Shown: positions 1-9,207, counted from the first letter of the stretch. The stretch is DNA of 64,000 nucleotides from an uncultured Clostridia bacterium (GCA_905235815.1 CAJOMT010000001.1:1-64000), one strand, 5' to 3'. Numbers and translations: made by a program. The notes: generated by a model from the letters alone, not told the origin.

Positions 1-621
1 GAAGTTGACGCCGCTTATGAGGCGCTTGAAAACGCTTTCAACGGCTTGGTAGAGTTCGGCGACAATACCGAACTTGTGGTGCTCATCGATGATTGTCAGG
101 TGTATGAAGAAGAAAATTACACTTCGGGCAGTTGGGCGGAATTTGCAGAGGCACTTGCCGATGCTCTCTCCGCAAGCGAACAAAAACTCGTTCAGGAAGA
201 ATACGACTCGGCGAGAGACGAGTTGTTATCGGCTGAAGAAGCTCTTGTATCTGTCGTCGAACTGAAAGCGGCTATCGCTTCTACCATAGACGAAGATGCG
301 TATACCGCCATCTCCGTACTCGTTTGGAAAGAGGCAAAGACCGAAGCACAACTTATTCTCGACAATCCTGACGCAACCGCCGAGGAAATAGCCGAGGCAG
401 TCGCAAAAATAGAGGCTGCAAAAGAGGCGCTCGTAGAGGTCGTTCCCGATGAAGGGGAAAGCGGTAGCGAGTCTGAAAGCGACTCCGAGTCTTATTCGGA
501 AGATAGCGAAAACAAACCTGCAGCTGCAGGCTGTATGAGCGCAATAGGCGGATTTGGTTACCTTGCAATTGCGGCAATATTCTCAACTTTGATATTTGTG
601 TTCAGAAGGAGAAGAGAATAA
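1..621 (+). CDS. C-terminal part of a FIVAR-repeat surface protein with a Gly-Cys sorting-like tail (5' end outside the window)
   Basis: The reading frame is open from base 1, so only the last 206 codons are here; the internal TTG at 46 is not a convincing start. The visible part holds the end of one and two further three-helix FIVAR-like repeats (Ala/Glu/Leu-rich). An acidic Ser/Glu/Asp linker follows, then the tail: a Gly-Cys pair, about 20 hydrophobic residues and a final RRRRE. FIVAR repeats are common in Gram-positive extracellular proteins, often next to carbohydrate-active domains. The tail has the tripartite layout of a C-terminal sorting signal but no LPXTG; the invariant-looking Cys sits at the start of the membrane segment. 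The next gene ends the same way. I infer a cell-surface protein; the catalytic part, if any, is upstream. Confidence 0.75.
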   Translation, partial: EVDAAYEALENAFNGLVEFGDNTELVVLIDDCQVYEEENYTSGSWAEFAEALADALSASEQKLVQEEYDSARDELLSAEEALVSVVELKAAIASTIDEDAYTAISVLVWKEAKTEAQLILDNPDATAEEIAEAVAKIEAAKEALVEVVPDEGESGSESESDSESYSEDSENKPAAAGCMSAIGGFGYLAIAAIFSTLIFVFRRRRE

Positions 622-725
622 CATAGCTGCGTAAATATATCGGCATTATCGTTGCCTCAGTTTTGTTTTTGCCTTTTCAACTATTGGATTACAGTAAAAG
701 TAGAAAATTATTTTGGAGAGTATAA

Positions 726-3700
726 ATGAAAAAATTTTTTAAGAAAAGTGTTGCAATTGCTGCTTTATCCGCATGTGTTTGTGCGTCTGCAATTGGATTT
801 ATTACTTTGCGAGATGCAGATAGTAAAATTGTACACGCAAAGGAGAATGATATCGTGGATGAGTTTTTAATTTCGAGTTGGCTGAATTATTATAGCACTG
901 ACGTAAAATCATATGAGGAACAGACTGAGGAATTGGCAAAATCCGGAATTAATTTTCAATGGCATACTGCATACGCCGCAGCCTGTCCTCCTGCAGGTAA
1001 CCTTGTCGTCCCTTCTTATGAAGAAATCGAAGAACTTTATTCCCGATACGGGATAAAATATCTTTATGATACTACAACAAAAAAATACGACGCGGCGTTG
1101 ATGGAAAAATTAGATAACTGCATCGGTTACTATATAAAAGACGAGCCTTCTGCCGCTCAATTTCAGATGACTAAAGAAAGCTATGACGATTATCTGAAAA
1201 AAGATCCGTCGAGGATGCCTTATGTAAATCTGTATCCGAATTATGCCGGCACGACGGCGCTCGGCGGCACCTTTTCCGATTATGTAAATAATTGGATTGA
1301 ACTTATCGGTTCGGAGAATATGGAATATCTCTATTACGATCATTATCCGTTTACTGCGACCGAAACGGTGCGTTCCACTTACTTTTCGGATATGGAAACG
1401 ATAAGGAAAGCGGCTTATGTAAACGGCAGAATAAAAACGGGCGGTTTTTCACAGACCGGCTGGTGGTCGGGAATGAGAAAACCAAACGAGGACGAATTGC
1501 GCTGGAATCTCAACACCTTTATTGCATACGGTTTCAAGAGCATTTCGCATTTCTGTTGGGTTGCGCCAAAGCAGGTGTCGCTACAAGACGGCGGCGAAGA
1601 TATGCGAGATCACATTATCGACCAGTATGGCAATAAAACCGAGATATACGACGCAATGGTGAACTATAACTGGCAGATTCGTCAACTCGGGCAGTTGCTT
1701 ATGGGTATAGACTGCGCTCACGCATATCACAGCGGGGCAAATACGCCGCAGGGTACGGAAGTTTTGCCCAAGAGTTTTTTCATTCAACCCGAAGATAAAA
1801 ATTCAGATTATATCATAAGCTTGTTCTATTCCAAAGACGACAGCGATAAGTATGTGATGATAATGAATAACTCTACGAGTCAAAAAAAGACGGGGAGTTT
1901 CACGATAGATCTCACTTGCGGCGTAAAATCGCTTACCGCATATTCAACTACTATCGATCCGAATAATCTTCCCGATCCCGAGAATTTGAAAAACACGTTA
2001 GGTGCGCTTCGTGAAGATACGATAGACGTATCGAGCGGCCGCATAGTCGGAGAATTTTTGCCGGGAGAGGTCAAGATATATAAAATAAACGGGGACAACG
2101 TCGTCATAAGCGAAGGCGTAACGACGCCGGAGATAGCGCTTAAAAGCGGTACTTATATAGGCGGTATAAAAGTCGCAGTTCGCTCCGCTCAACCCAATGT
2201 GAAAATGTATTACACTTTGGACGGAAGTTTCCCGCGTGTAGACGCAAACGGAAATCCGCTCGGCACGACTTCGCTTTACGAAGGTCCTATCGAAGTGGGT
2301 ACTAACGGCGAGTGGAAATATTACGGACTACGTGTTGCGGCAGTACTTAATGGCGAATATTCGCAACTTGCCGAAGCCGATTACTTTATATCGGACGGTA
2401 CCAGAAATGTAACTCTCGGCGCAGCGGTAGAGTTCTACGACAAACAATTTGAAAATCGTATTTCCGTAGATAACGAGAACAAGGAAAACGTGAGCGGAAG
2501 CGTCGTTACGGACGGGGCTCATGATCCGTATACTGAAGTGTTTACGAAAAAAGATGCCAACGGCAATAATACCATAAACGGTTGGGCGCTCGTCGATATA
2601 GGCGAAGTAACTACGGTAAACAAGATAATTACTTCGTTTTGGGGAGTTTGGGAGTTTGAAGACGTCATTATCCAGACTTCCGTAGACAAAAAAACGTGGA
2701 CTACCGTGTTCAATAACGATACCGACGGATCAATGTCGTCCGTCACGGGAGAAGTCGGCAAAGATGGTAAGTATGTTGATGAGATGTATTCCGGTCAAGT
2801 CTTTAATATAGAGCCGCGTAGCGTTCGCTATATAAGGGTGTATAACGTAGGCGTAGGCGGCGGCATATTATCCGGTAAAAGTATATGGCAAGAGATATCC
2901 GCTTTCAGTGAATTTGACGCTGGGGAACATGCCGAAATGCTGCTTACCGAAAATTCGGATATATCTTCGTGGAATAAACTCGGAAACTCCGATTGGACTT
3001 TACAAGGCGGCGTTTTATCCGTATCCGGAACGGGAGATTGGAACAGAGCGATTGTCTTTAACGAAAAGAAGTTTAAAAACTTTATCGTAGAAGGCACTTT
3101 TTCAATGACGGACGTAACGCCGGGACTTGTAGGCTTCGAACTCTATAAAACCACGCCTACGGGGCTACTTAACGGTAATAACGGTTATGTGGTATTCGTT
3201 CAGCACGACGGAAGAGTCGGCGCCTATGACGGCGTCAACGGCGGATCGTTTGAGTTTGGCGCAGCAAACGCATATGCGACCAATTTCACTCCTGACGAAT
3301 TTACTTTCCGAGTTACAAGCATAAACGATCTTATATGTATAACAATAAATGGCGAGCCTGCCTTTTCCGTGAGAAATCCGAGGGCAAATATGGATGCCGG
3401 ATATATAGCCATACACGCCGGAACCATAGGTATTTCAGTGCGAGACGTATGGGTAATGGGACTTGACGAAAGTAACAATATCTCTGCGATGAATTTCGAG
3501 GATTGCCTGTACGAGCAGACTGAAACGGTGGAAAGAGCGGTAAAAATCTATGAAGAAAAGAGCGTGGCAATTTCAGCGCTTCCGTCAGAAGTAACTTTTG
3601 TTACCGTTGGCAAAAAAGAAATTTCTGTACATGTATCAGATTGGGAATGCGACGACTACGTGAGAACGAGTGCGGGGTGGAATACCTTTACTGCCGTTAT

Positions 3701-4514
3701 AGACGAGAGTTCTTTAAACGGCGTCGCTAACATTTTCAACCTTACGGCTACCGCGAGGGTATGGGTTTCCGAGGGCTTTGACGGAACTACGTTGCAACGC
3801 TATATAAGCATAGTAGAATCTTTGGACCCCTACGATTTTACTCCCGAAAGTTGGAAGGAAGTCGAACAGAAATATCAAACTGCGTTGGAAATATTAAACG
3901 ATCCGTTTACTGTTCAGAATTCTGTAAACGTTGCGTCTTACCAACTGTATGACGCCATAAACGCTTTGGTTAACGTCAATCAGAATAAAGACGCTTTGAG
4001 TGAACTGATAAATTCTTGCACATACGAGAGGGCAAATTATACTTCGGTTTCATTTGAAAACTACGAGAGATATTTGCAGATTGCGAGAGAAGTCGAATCC
4101 GACAATCTTGCTACGCAGGCGGAAATAAACGAGGCGATGAAAAATCTGCGCAAGGCAGTTTTAAACTTGGTTCCCTTATACGATAAAACCATTTTGGCTG
4201 CCGAAGTGGCGAGGTTAAAGGCGATAGACGTTTCATTATATACCGCAGAGAGCGTTTCAAAACTTACGGCTGCTATCTCACAGGCTGAAAATGTCTTGGC
4301 GATGGATAGCGTTACGGTAGCCGTCGGAAAACTTGCCGAAGACGATCTTAAAGCGGCAGAAAACGGCTTAAAGCCCATAAATAGCGATTCTTCACAAGAT
4401 TCGTCCGCGAAAGACAATAAAAAGGGCTGCGGGGGTGCAGTCGGCGGAAATATTGCTTTAACTGTGATGGGAGCGGCTGCGATCATAGCATTAAAAAAAC
4501 GTAAAAAGGACTAA
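726..4514 (+). CDS. Large multidomain surface protein with glycosidase-like barrel, discoidin-like and FIVAR modules
   Basis: A 1262-residue protein with a signal peptide (MKKFFKKS, then a hydrophobic stretch). Residues about 40-460 resemble a TIM-barrel glycosidase-like domain with a conspicuous YYIKDEP motif, which could carry an acidic catalytic residue. Next come a chitobiase C-terminal-like module (YYTLDGSFP, around 500), an F5/8 type C (discoidin) carbohydrate-binding-like domain (about 560-730), a laminin-G/DUF1080-like beta domain (about 750-910), a beta module, and FIVAR-like helices (about 1040-1220). The C terminus is a Ser/Asp linker, KKGCGG, a hydrophobic segment and KKRKKD. The start has a good GGAG site 8 bases upstream. 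Glycan binding and probably hydrolysis at the cell surface are inferred; the substrate is unknown. It follows another protein with the same kind of tail, so these may be a paralogous surface pair. Confidence 0.7.
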   Translation: MKKFFKKSVAIAALSACVCASAIGFITLRDADSKIVHAKENDIVDEFLISSWLNYYSTDVKSYEEQTEELAKSGINFQWHTAYAAACPPAGNLVVPSYEEIEELYSRYGIKYLYDTTTKKYDAALMEKLDNCIGYYIKDEPSAAQFQMTKESYDDYLKKDPSRMPYVNLYPNYAGTTALGGTFSDYVNNWIELIGSENMEYLYYDHYPFTATETVRSTYFSDMETIRKAAYVNGRIKTGGFSQTGWWSGMRKPNEDELRWNLNTFIAYGFKSISHFCWVAPKQVSLQDGGEDMRDHIIDQYGNKTEIYDAMVNYNWQIRQLGQLLMGIDCAHAYHSGANTPQGTEVLPKSFFIQPEDKNSDYIISLFYSKDDSDKYVMIMNNSTSQKKTGSFTIDLTCGVKSLTAYSTTIDPNNLPDPENLKNTLGALREDTIDVSSGRIVGEFLPGEVKIYKINGDNVVISEGVTTPEIALKSGTYIGGIKVAVRSAQPNVKMYYTLDGSFPRVDANGNPLGTTSLYEGPIEVGTNGEWKYYGLRVAAVLNGEYSQLAEADYFISDGTRNVTLGAAVEFYDKQFENRISVDNENKENVSGSVVTDGAHDPYTEVFTKKDANGNNTINGWALVDIGEVTTVNKIITSFWGVWEFEDVIIQTSVDKKTWTTVFNNDTDGSMSSVTGEVGKDGKYVDEMYSGQVFNIEPRSVRYIRVYNVGVGGGILSGKSIWQEISAFSEFDAGEHAEMLLTENSDISSWNKLGNSDWTLQGGVLSVSGTGDWNRAIVFNEKKFKNFIVEGTFSMTDVTPGLVGFELYKTTPTGLLNGNNGYVVFVQHDGRVGAYDGVNGGSFEFGAANAYATNFTPDEFTFRVTSINDLICITINGEPAFSVRNPRANMDAGYIAIHAGTIGISVRDVWVMGLDESNNISAMNFEDCLYEQTETVERAVKIYEEKSVAISALPSEVTFVTVGKKEISVHVSDWECDDYVRTSAGWNTFTAVIDESSLNGVANIFNLTATARVWVSEGFDGTTLQRYISIVESLDPYDFTPESWKEVEQKYQTALEILNDPFTVQNSVNVASYQLYDAINALVNVNQNKDALSELINSCTYERANYTSVSFENYERYLQIAREVESDNLATQAEINEAMKNLRKAVLNLVPLYDKTILAAEVARLKAIDVSLYTAESVSKLTAAISQAENVLAMDSVTVAVGKLAEDDLKAAENGLKPINSDSSQDSSAKDNKKGCGGAVGGNIALTVMGAAAIIALKKRKKD

Positions 4515-4527
4515 AAATAATTTTTAA

Positions 4528-4578
4528 TTACAAAAATGCGTAGTGAAAAATTTAGTATTCAACTACGCATTTTTGTAA
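4528..4578 (+). terminator. Rho-independent terminator after the surface protein gene
   Basis: Perfect 17-bp inverted repeat (4528-4544 with 4562-4578) around a 17-base loop. The stem ends in an A/T-rich stretch, so it can act as a terminator. It separates the surface protein gene from the glycosidase-murQ operon. Confidence 0.75.
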
Positions 4579-4597
4579 AAATCAAGGAATAGTAAAA

Positions 4598-6964
4598 ATG
4601 AAAGCGTCTGTTCAATTTAAAAACGGTAGCACCGTAATTAACGTCAACGGTAAATCATTAACTCCTATGGCGTTTACGCCCCACGCTTTTACAAGAGATC
4701 GTGAGTATTTACGTCAATTGGGAGAGGCAGGCATAGAAGTGTTTTTCTTGATCTGTGATTTGCCATGGTTAAACAGTCACGCCATTGAGCAACTCGAAGA
4801 AGACACAAAAATTTTAGTAGAATCCGTGCCCGAAGCAAAAATCTTTTTGCGTTTGGGTATGCATCCACCCGCTTCTTGGGTAGACGAACATCCGGACGAG
4901 CGCATGCAATACAATGACGGCGAGTGTATCGAATGTGACGTCGTCACCGAAAGTTATCAAGGCCGTTACAGCGGAATGTATGCATTATATTCCGATTTGT
5001 GGCGTAAAGACGCAGGCGAAGAACTTTTAAAATTTATGGAATACCTGCAAAAGTCGCCTTACGTGGAACATTATATAGGAATTTTCTTTGCCGGTGGAAA
5101 CACGTCCGAATGGTATCCTGCCACGAAGTTGACTATTCCCGCAGGGGAGTATGCAGGATACAATATGGACGCGGCTGTGGCTGCTGGGATTTTGCCCGAT
5201 TTAAAAGCCCGTGGGGAACGTTACGCGTATAATGCGCGTTCTGCCACGCAAATAGAACACGAGAATTATATTGGCGATACAAGTCCGGCTTTCGCAAGAG
5301 AATTTTCAAGGTATTTAACTGAAAAATATGGTACCGAACAAAATTTAAAGAAGCGCTGGAAAGATGATGACGCTTGTTTGTCGGAGCCGAAAATACCGGG
5401 TTTAAGCGAACGCTTTTTTACCACAATGGACGGGCAAGTGTTGACGAATATGGTTCTCGGCTTGCCTGCGCCGCAAAACGGCGACACAAACGTCGGTATG
5501 TTTTTAAATACTGATGAGTATCAAAACGTATCCGATTTTTATCGCGCTTTCCACTTGGGGGCTGCAAACTCTATAATTTATTTCGGGGAATTGTTAAAAA
5601 AGCATTATCCCCAGTACTTGACGGGCTCATTTTACGGGTATTTCGGTTCGTTGGATTATTTCAATATGCCGATGTGCGCCGGCGGACGGAAAATTCTGGA
5701 TTCCGGTGCGATAGATATTCTGGCTTGTCCAAACAATTATTTAGACAGACAGCCCGGCGGATATGCTTGTCAACGTGTTATGCAGGACTCTTTCCGTATA
5801 AGGGGACGTATGTTTTTCTCGGAAGACGATACGAGAACGCATTTAGACGGTACGCTATATCGTAATTCTATGCAAATGTTTGATAAGCAGGACTCTATCA
5901 ATGCTATGAAACGAGATTTCGGCAGGGATATTTGCGAAGATATTTACGGCTGGTGGTTTGATCAGGTAGAAGCGGGGCGGTATAAGGACGAGGCTTTGTA
6001 TGCGCTTATAAAACGTCAGCAAGCGATTGCTAAGGCGGCTTTTTCGGTTTCGAGAGTAAAGCATAATGAAATAGCTGTTTTATACGATGAAGAATCGGTG
6101 CATTGTGTGCCGCAGGACGTGAGTTTCCGTATCAACGAACTGTATAGAACGTTGGAATTGCCTCGTATCGGCGCACCCGTTGATTATTATTATCAAAAAG
6201 ACCTTGAACTTGCGGCAATGCCGAATTATAAACTGTATATCTTTATGAATTGTTTTTCGCTAAGTAACTCTGATCGTAAGGCAATTTATAAAAAAATCAA
6301 ACAAAGCGGAGCCACGGCATTGTTCTTGTATGCGCAAGGGTTTATCAATCCGGATAAAGATAAAAAATTGGACGTCGGAAATATCGAAGAATTAACCGGA
6401 ATAAAGATGACTCAGAAAAATGAGGCTGTTTTAACAAGTTTCCGCTTAAATTCCGACTATGCCGAGATTATCGGTTGCGACGATAGAAAACTGTACGGAA
6501 ATATTGATAGAATGCCAATGAACGGTTGCGGTTTGATTTATGCGGCGCAGCAACCTTACGCATATCCGTTCTTTCTTCCTGTCGACAATGATGCGGACGT
6601 ATTGGCTCGATTTGCGCAAAATGGCGAGCCGGCCCTTGTAATGAAGAATATTGACGGATTCACATCGATATTTTCAGGTACTTATTGGTTGTCGAGCGAT
6701 ATCGTTCGAGCGATAGCAAAGGAGGCGGGTTGCCATATTTATCAATCGCAAGGAGATTACATTTTTGCGAACGAGTCGTTTGTGACCATTCATGCGAAAG
6801 AACACGGCACAAAGACAATCGAATTCAAACAGCCCTGTTCGCCTTTTGAAGTGTACGAGGGCAAATTGTACGGCGAAAACGTAAAACATATAAGTTTTGA
6901 TATGAAAATAGGGGAAACGAAGATGTTTGCAATTTCTGACGCAGTTAAGGAGAAATTACAATGA
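4598..6964 (+). CDS. Cytoplasmic TIM-barrel glycoside hydrolase (GH42-like/clan GH-A type), unassigned substrate
   Basis: A 788-residue protein with no signal peptide. The N-terminal half looks like a clan GH-A barrel: MAFTPHAF near the start, an acidic pair in GGNTSEWY (about 170) that could be the acid/base, and FFSEDD (about 405) that could be the nucleophile. After about residue 490 there is a Rossmann-like region resembling the beta-galactosidase trimerisation domain, then a beta-rich end. Its stop overlaps the murQ start by ATGA, so the two are translationally coupled. That context suggests it acts on a MurNAc- or amino-sugar-containing glycoside that has already been imported. The catalytic assignment and the family are inferred from motifs; a beta-galactosidase-like enzyme for another sugar is the alternative. 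Confidence 0.65.
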   Translation: MKASVQFKNGSTVINVNGKSLTPMAFTPHAFTRDREYLRQLGEAGIEVFFLICDLPWLNSHAIEQLEEDTKILVESVPEAKIFLRLGMHPPASWVDEHPDERMQYNDGECIECDVVTESYQGRYSGMYALYSDLWRKDAGEELLKFMEYLQKSPYVEHYIGIFFAGGNTSEWYPATKLTIPAGEYAGYNMDAAVAAGILPDLKARGERYAYNARSATQIEHENYIGDTSPAFAREFSRYLTEKYGTEQNLKKRWKDDDACLSEPKIPGLSERFFTTMDGQVLTNMVLGLPAPQNGDTNVGMFLNTDEYQNVSDFYRAFHLGAANSIIYFGELLKKHYPQYLTGSFYGYFGSLDYFNMPMCAGGRKILDSGAIDILACPNNYLDRQPGGYACQRVMQDSFRIRGRMFFSEDDTRTHLDGTLYRNSMQMFDKQDSINAMKRDFGRDICEDIYGWWFDQVEAGRYKDEALYALIKRQQAIAKAAFSVSRVKHNEIAVLYDEESVHCVPQDVSFRINELYRTLELPRIGAPVDYYYQKDLELAAMPNYKLYIFMNCFSLSNSDRKAIYKKIKQSGATALFLYAQGFINPDKDKKLDVGNIEELTGIKMTQKNEAVLTSFRLNSDYAEIIGCDDRKLYGNIDRMPMNGCGLIYAAQQPYAYPFFLPVDNDADVLARFAQNGEPALVMKNIDGFTSIFSGTYWLSSDIVRAIAKEAGCHIYQSQGDYIFANESFVTIHAKEHGTKTIEFKQPCSPFEVYEGKLYGENVKHISFDMKIGETKMFAISDAVKEKLQ

Positions 6965-7860
6965 CGCAACGTATGACAGAACAAAATAATCGTCGCTCTG
7001 AAAATTTTTCGGAAAAATCGACGCTTGAAATGTTACAAATTATAAATGAAGAAGATAAAACTATTGCTTTAGCGGTCGAGAAGTCTCTTCCTGCGATTGC
7101 GAAAGCTGCCGATTTGGCGGTGACAAATCTTCGCAAGGGCGGTAGAATGTTTTACGTCGGAGCAGGCACGAGCGGCCGTTTGGGTATTGTAGACGCAGGC
7201 GAGTTGCCTTGTACCTTTGGCGTAGAACATGATACGGTGCAGGCAATTATTGCGGGAGGTCCGACAGCAGTATACGACGCCGCAATGGGAGACGAGGACG
7301 ATAAAGAATGCGGCGAGTCTGAAATGACTCAAAGAAACGTCGGAAGCTCAGACGTTATTGTAGGTATTACCGCAAGCGGCCGTACGCCTTACGTATTGGG
7401 CGCAATAGAAGCGGGGAAAAGACTTGGCGCGGTCACTATCGGAATCTGCAATAATTCAGACAGTCCGCTCGCGAAGGCAGCAGACGTCGCAATCGTTGCC
7501 GATACAGGACCTGAGGTTATCGAGGGTTCTACTCGTATGAAAGCCGGCACTTCTCAAAAGATGATTTTAAATATGCTGTCAACCGTCATTATGTCGCAAC
7601 TCGGCTATGTATATAAAAATTATATGGTAAGAATGGTACCTAATAATGAAAAATTATATGCAAGAGCCATACACATAACTTCAAAATGTACGGGAGAAGA
7701 TGAAAGCACTTGCGAAAAAGTGCTTAAAGAGAGTGGTTGGAAAATCGACGAGGCAATCGTAATGCTTGCGTGCGGAGTGGATAATCAGAACGCAAGTCGC
7801 TTGTTAGAGGAAAATCAACACGTAGTCGGCAAGGTATTAAAAGTTAACGGTGAAAAATAA
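6961..7860 (+). CDS. murQ: N-acetylmuramic acid 6-phosphate etherase
   Basis: A 299-residue SIS-domain enzyme that removes the D-lactyl ether from MurNAc-6-phosphate, giving GlcNAc-6-phosphate. Family motifs are clear: GAGTSGRLG (about 61-69), the DAGELP segment just after it, and EVIEGSTRMKAGTSQK (about 180-195). Length is normal for MurQ. The ATG overlaps the upstream glycosidase stop by four bases, and its own TAA shares one base with the start of the kinase gene, so the three genes form one tight operon. The product GlcNAc-6-P would feed NagA/NagB, whose genes lie at the far end of this window. Confidence 0.95.
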   Translation: MTQRMTEQNNRRSENFSEKSTLEMLQIINEEDKTIALAVEKSLPAIAKAADLAVTNLRKGGRMFYVGAGTSGRLGIVDAGELPCTFGVEHDTVQAIIAGGPTAVYDAAMGDEDDKECGESEMTQRNVGSSDVIVGITASGRTPYVLGAIEAGKRLGAVTIGICNNSDSPLAKAADVAIVADTGPEVIEGSTRMKAGTSQKMILNMLSTVIMSQLGYVYKNYMVRMVPNNEKLYARAIHITSKCTGEDESTCEKVLKESGWKIDEAIVMLACGVDNQNASRLLEENQHVVGKVLKVNGEK

Positions 7861-8783
7861 TGATAAACTACGTAATCGGCATTGACGGCGGAGGCACTAA
7901 GGCGCATTTATGCGCGGCAGATCTCGACGGAAATTTATTATACGAAAGTTTCGGTGGGGGGACGAATTTATGTTCTTCCACGCAGGCACAGGTAAGAGAG
8001 GTTTTGTCTAACTTGATTGAATCGTGCAAACAAACGTTAGGCGGCGTTGCGCCTTTGGGTATTTGTATCGGTTCGGGCGGAATTGTAAATCAGGATTCCA
8101 TAGACCAAATGAAGGAAATCCTTTTAGAGGTCGGCGGTACGGAAAACGTTTTCGTGTTCCACGACGCATTTATAGCGTTAAAGGCGCATTTAGGCTCAGA
8201 TGCGGGGATCTCTATAACGGCAGGTACGGGAACTATTTGTCTTGCGCAAAATAGTAATGGAAGAACGATGAGAATTTCCGGATGGGGGCATCTCTTTTCC
8301 GACGAGGGCAGCGCTTATTACATTGCAAAAAAAGCGCTTGAAAAAATTTGCCAGGCGCACGATAAGAGAATTGCCGAGACTCGCTTAACAGCCGCTTTAA
8401 TACAAAAGGTCGGTGCGAGCGATTTCGATGATTTGATTGCAAAAATTTATATGGACTATCACGAAAAAGGACGATTTGCGTCGTTGGCGCGCGTGGTAGA
8501 CGAAGTTGCAAAAACAAACGATGTCGCCGCATGCGCAGTTTTGGAGGATTCGGCTGAACAGTTGTTTGATATTTGCCGTTTTGCGGCGGATAATCTATTT
8601 GAAAAGTCAGAGCGGTTCCGCATTGTTAAAAACGGCAGCGTATTAACGCAAAATGCTTTTGTAAGTCAGCATTTCGAAAGACTTATGAAGCAAGTTTACC
8701 CGAACTGTTCTTTAGAGGTTTGCGACAGAAAGGCCGTTTGGGGAGCGGTATATCATGCAATTAGTGCAGTAGGTGGCAAATAG
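7860..8783 (+). CDS. BadF/BadG-type ATPase, probable MurNAc/GlcNAc kinase (MurK-like)
   Basis: A 307-residue member of the BadF/BadG/BcrA/BcrD sugar-kinase family. The phosphate-1 motif is IGIDGGGTKAHL at the N terminus; a second glycine-rich nucleotide-binding segment, ISITAGTGTICLA, lies around residue 120, followed by GWGHLFSDEGSAYYI, typical of GlcNAc kinases. In Clostridium acetobutylicum the enzyme of this family encoded beside murQ (MurK) phosphorylates MurNAc and GlcNAc. The immediate coupling to murQ here (TAATG) makes the same role likely: it would make the MurQ substrate from unphosphorylated sugar in the cytoplasm. GlcNAc-only or glucosamine kinase activity is the alternative. Confidence 0.85.
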   Translation: MINYVIGIDGGGTKAHLCAADLDGNLLYESFGGGTNLCSSTQAQVREVLSNLIESCKQTLGGVAPLGICIGSGGIVNQDSIDQMKEILLEVGGTENVFVFHDAFIALKAHLGSDAGISITAGTGTICLAQNSNGRTMRISGWGHLFSDEGSAYYIAKKALEKICQAHDKRIAETRLTAALIQKVGASDFDDLIAKIYMDYHEKGRFASLARVVDEVAKTNDVAACAVLEDSAEQLFDICRFAADNLFEKSERFRIVKNGSVLTQNAFVSQHFERLMKQVYPNCSLEVCDRKAVWGAVYHAISAVGGK

Positions 8784-8831
8784 CGTTTTTATTAATGATT
8801 TGATTTATAAAGACGCCAAAAAATTCAAAAA

Positions 8832-8845
8832 TGGAGATAAAGGGA
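8832..8845 (-). repeat. Short copy of the tRNA-Ala 3' end (copy 1)
   Basis: Fourteen bases identical to 9248-9261 of the tRNA-Ala gene, in the same orientation, covering the acceptor 3' strand and the start of the T stem. The CCA is not included. Confidence 0.7.
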
Positions 8846-8922
8846 TTTTGCCGAGATACCTCGGCAAGATACTTTTGCTAACGCAAAAGATATACGAACG
8901 ACAAGCGTAACTAGTGCAAAGT

Positions 8923-8984
8923 TTTATCTCCACCATAACAAAAAAGGACGCTTTGGCGTCCTTTTTTGTTATGGTGGAGATAAA
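8923..8984. repeat. Perfect 29-bp palindrome containing the tRNA 3' end on both arms
   Basis: Arms 8923-8951 and 8956-8984 are perfectly complementary around a 4-base loop. The outer 13 bases of each arm are the acceptor end of tRNA-Ala including CCA; the inner part ends in a GC-rich stem with A/T runs. Lying 139 bases after the kinase stop, it can act as a bidirectional terminator, but the mirrored tRNA end is not needed for that. Confidence 0.85.
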
Positions 8985-8992
8985 GGGACTCG
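8972..8992 (-). repeat. 21-base copy of the tRNA-Ala 3' end (copy 2)
   Basis: Identical over 21 bases to 9245-9265, i.e. CCA, discriminator, acceptor strand and part of the T stem, in the same orientation as the functional gene. Similarity fades after this point (a CTCGG block follows in both). No anticodon arm follows, so this is a tRNA tail only, not a tRNA gene. Confidence 0.85.
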
Positions 8993-9196
8993 CTCCGCTC
9001 GGCTTATACAATATGCTCATATTAACCGCTTGTCCTTCGCTTTCGCTCGGACATATTGCGGTTGTTTATGTTTCCGTTGCCTCGCTATCACGCCTGTGCA
9101 GCAAACGACCGTTTCATCGGTCGTTTGGTCGCAAAGTTCTATACCGGAAAAGAATACCCGTTTACTTTGCGACTTCCTGCCCGTTCGAGTCCCTTT
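8982..9196. repeat. 215-base hairpin cassette with 11-bp terminal inverted repeats made of tRNA T-arm sequence
   Basis: AAAGGGACTCG at 8982-8992 is matched by its complement CGAGTCCCTTT at 9186-9196. Between them lie hairpins at 9010-9023, 9024-9063, 9102-9127 and 9128-9173. The layout resembles a MITE, but the ends are tRNA-derived and I see no target-site duplication. Confidence 0.55.
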
Positions 9197-9207
9197 TTGG
9201 GCATAAA

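Noticed and set aside
4061-4486. 141-codon frame opposite the end of the surface protein
   Set aside because: Antisense shadow, no ribosome site.
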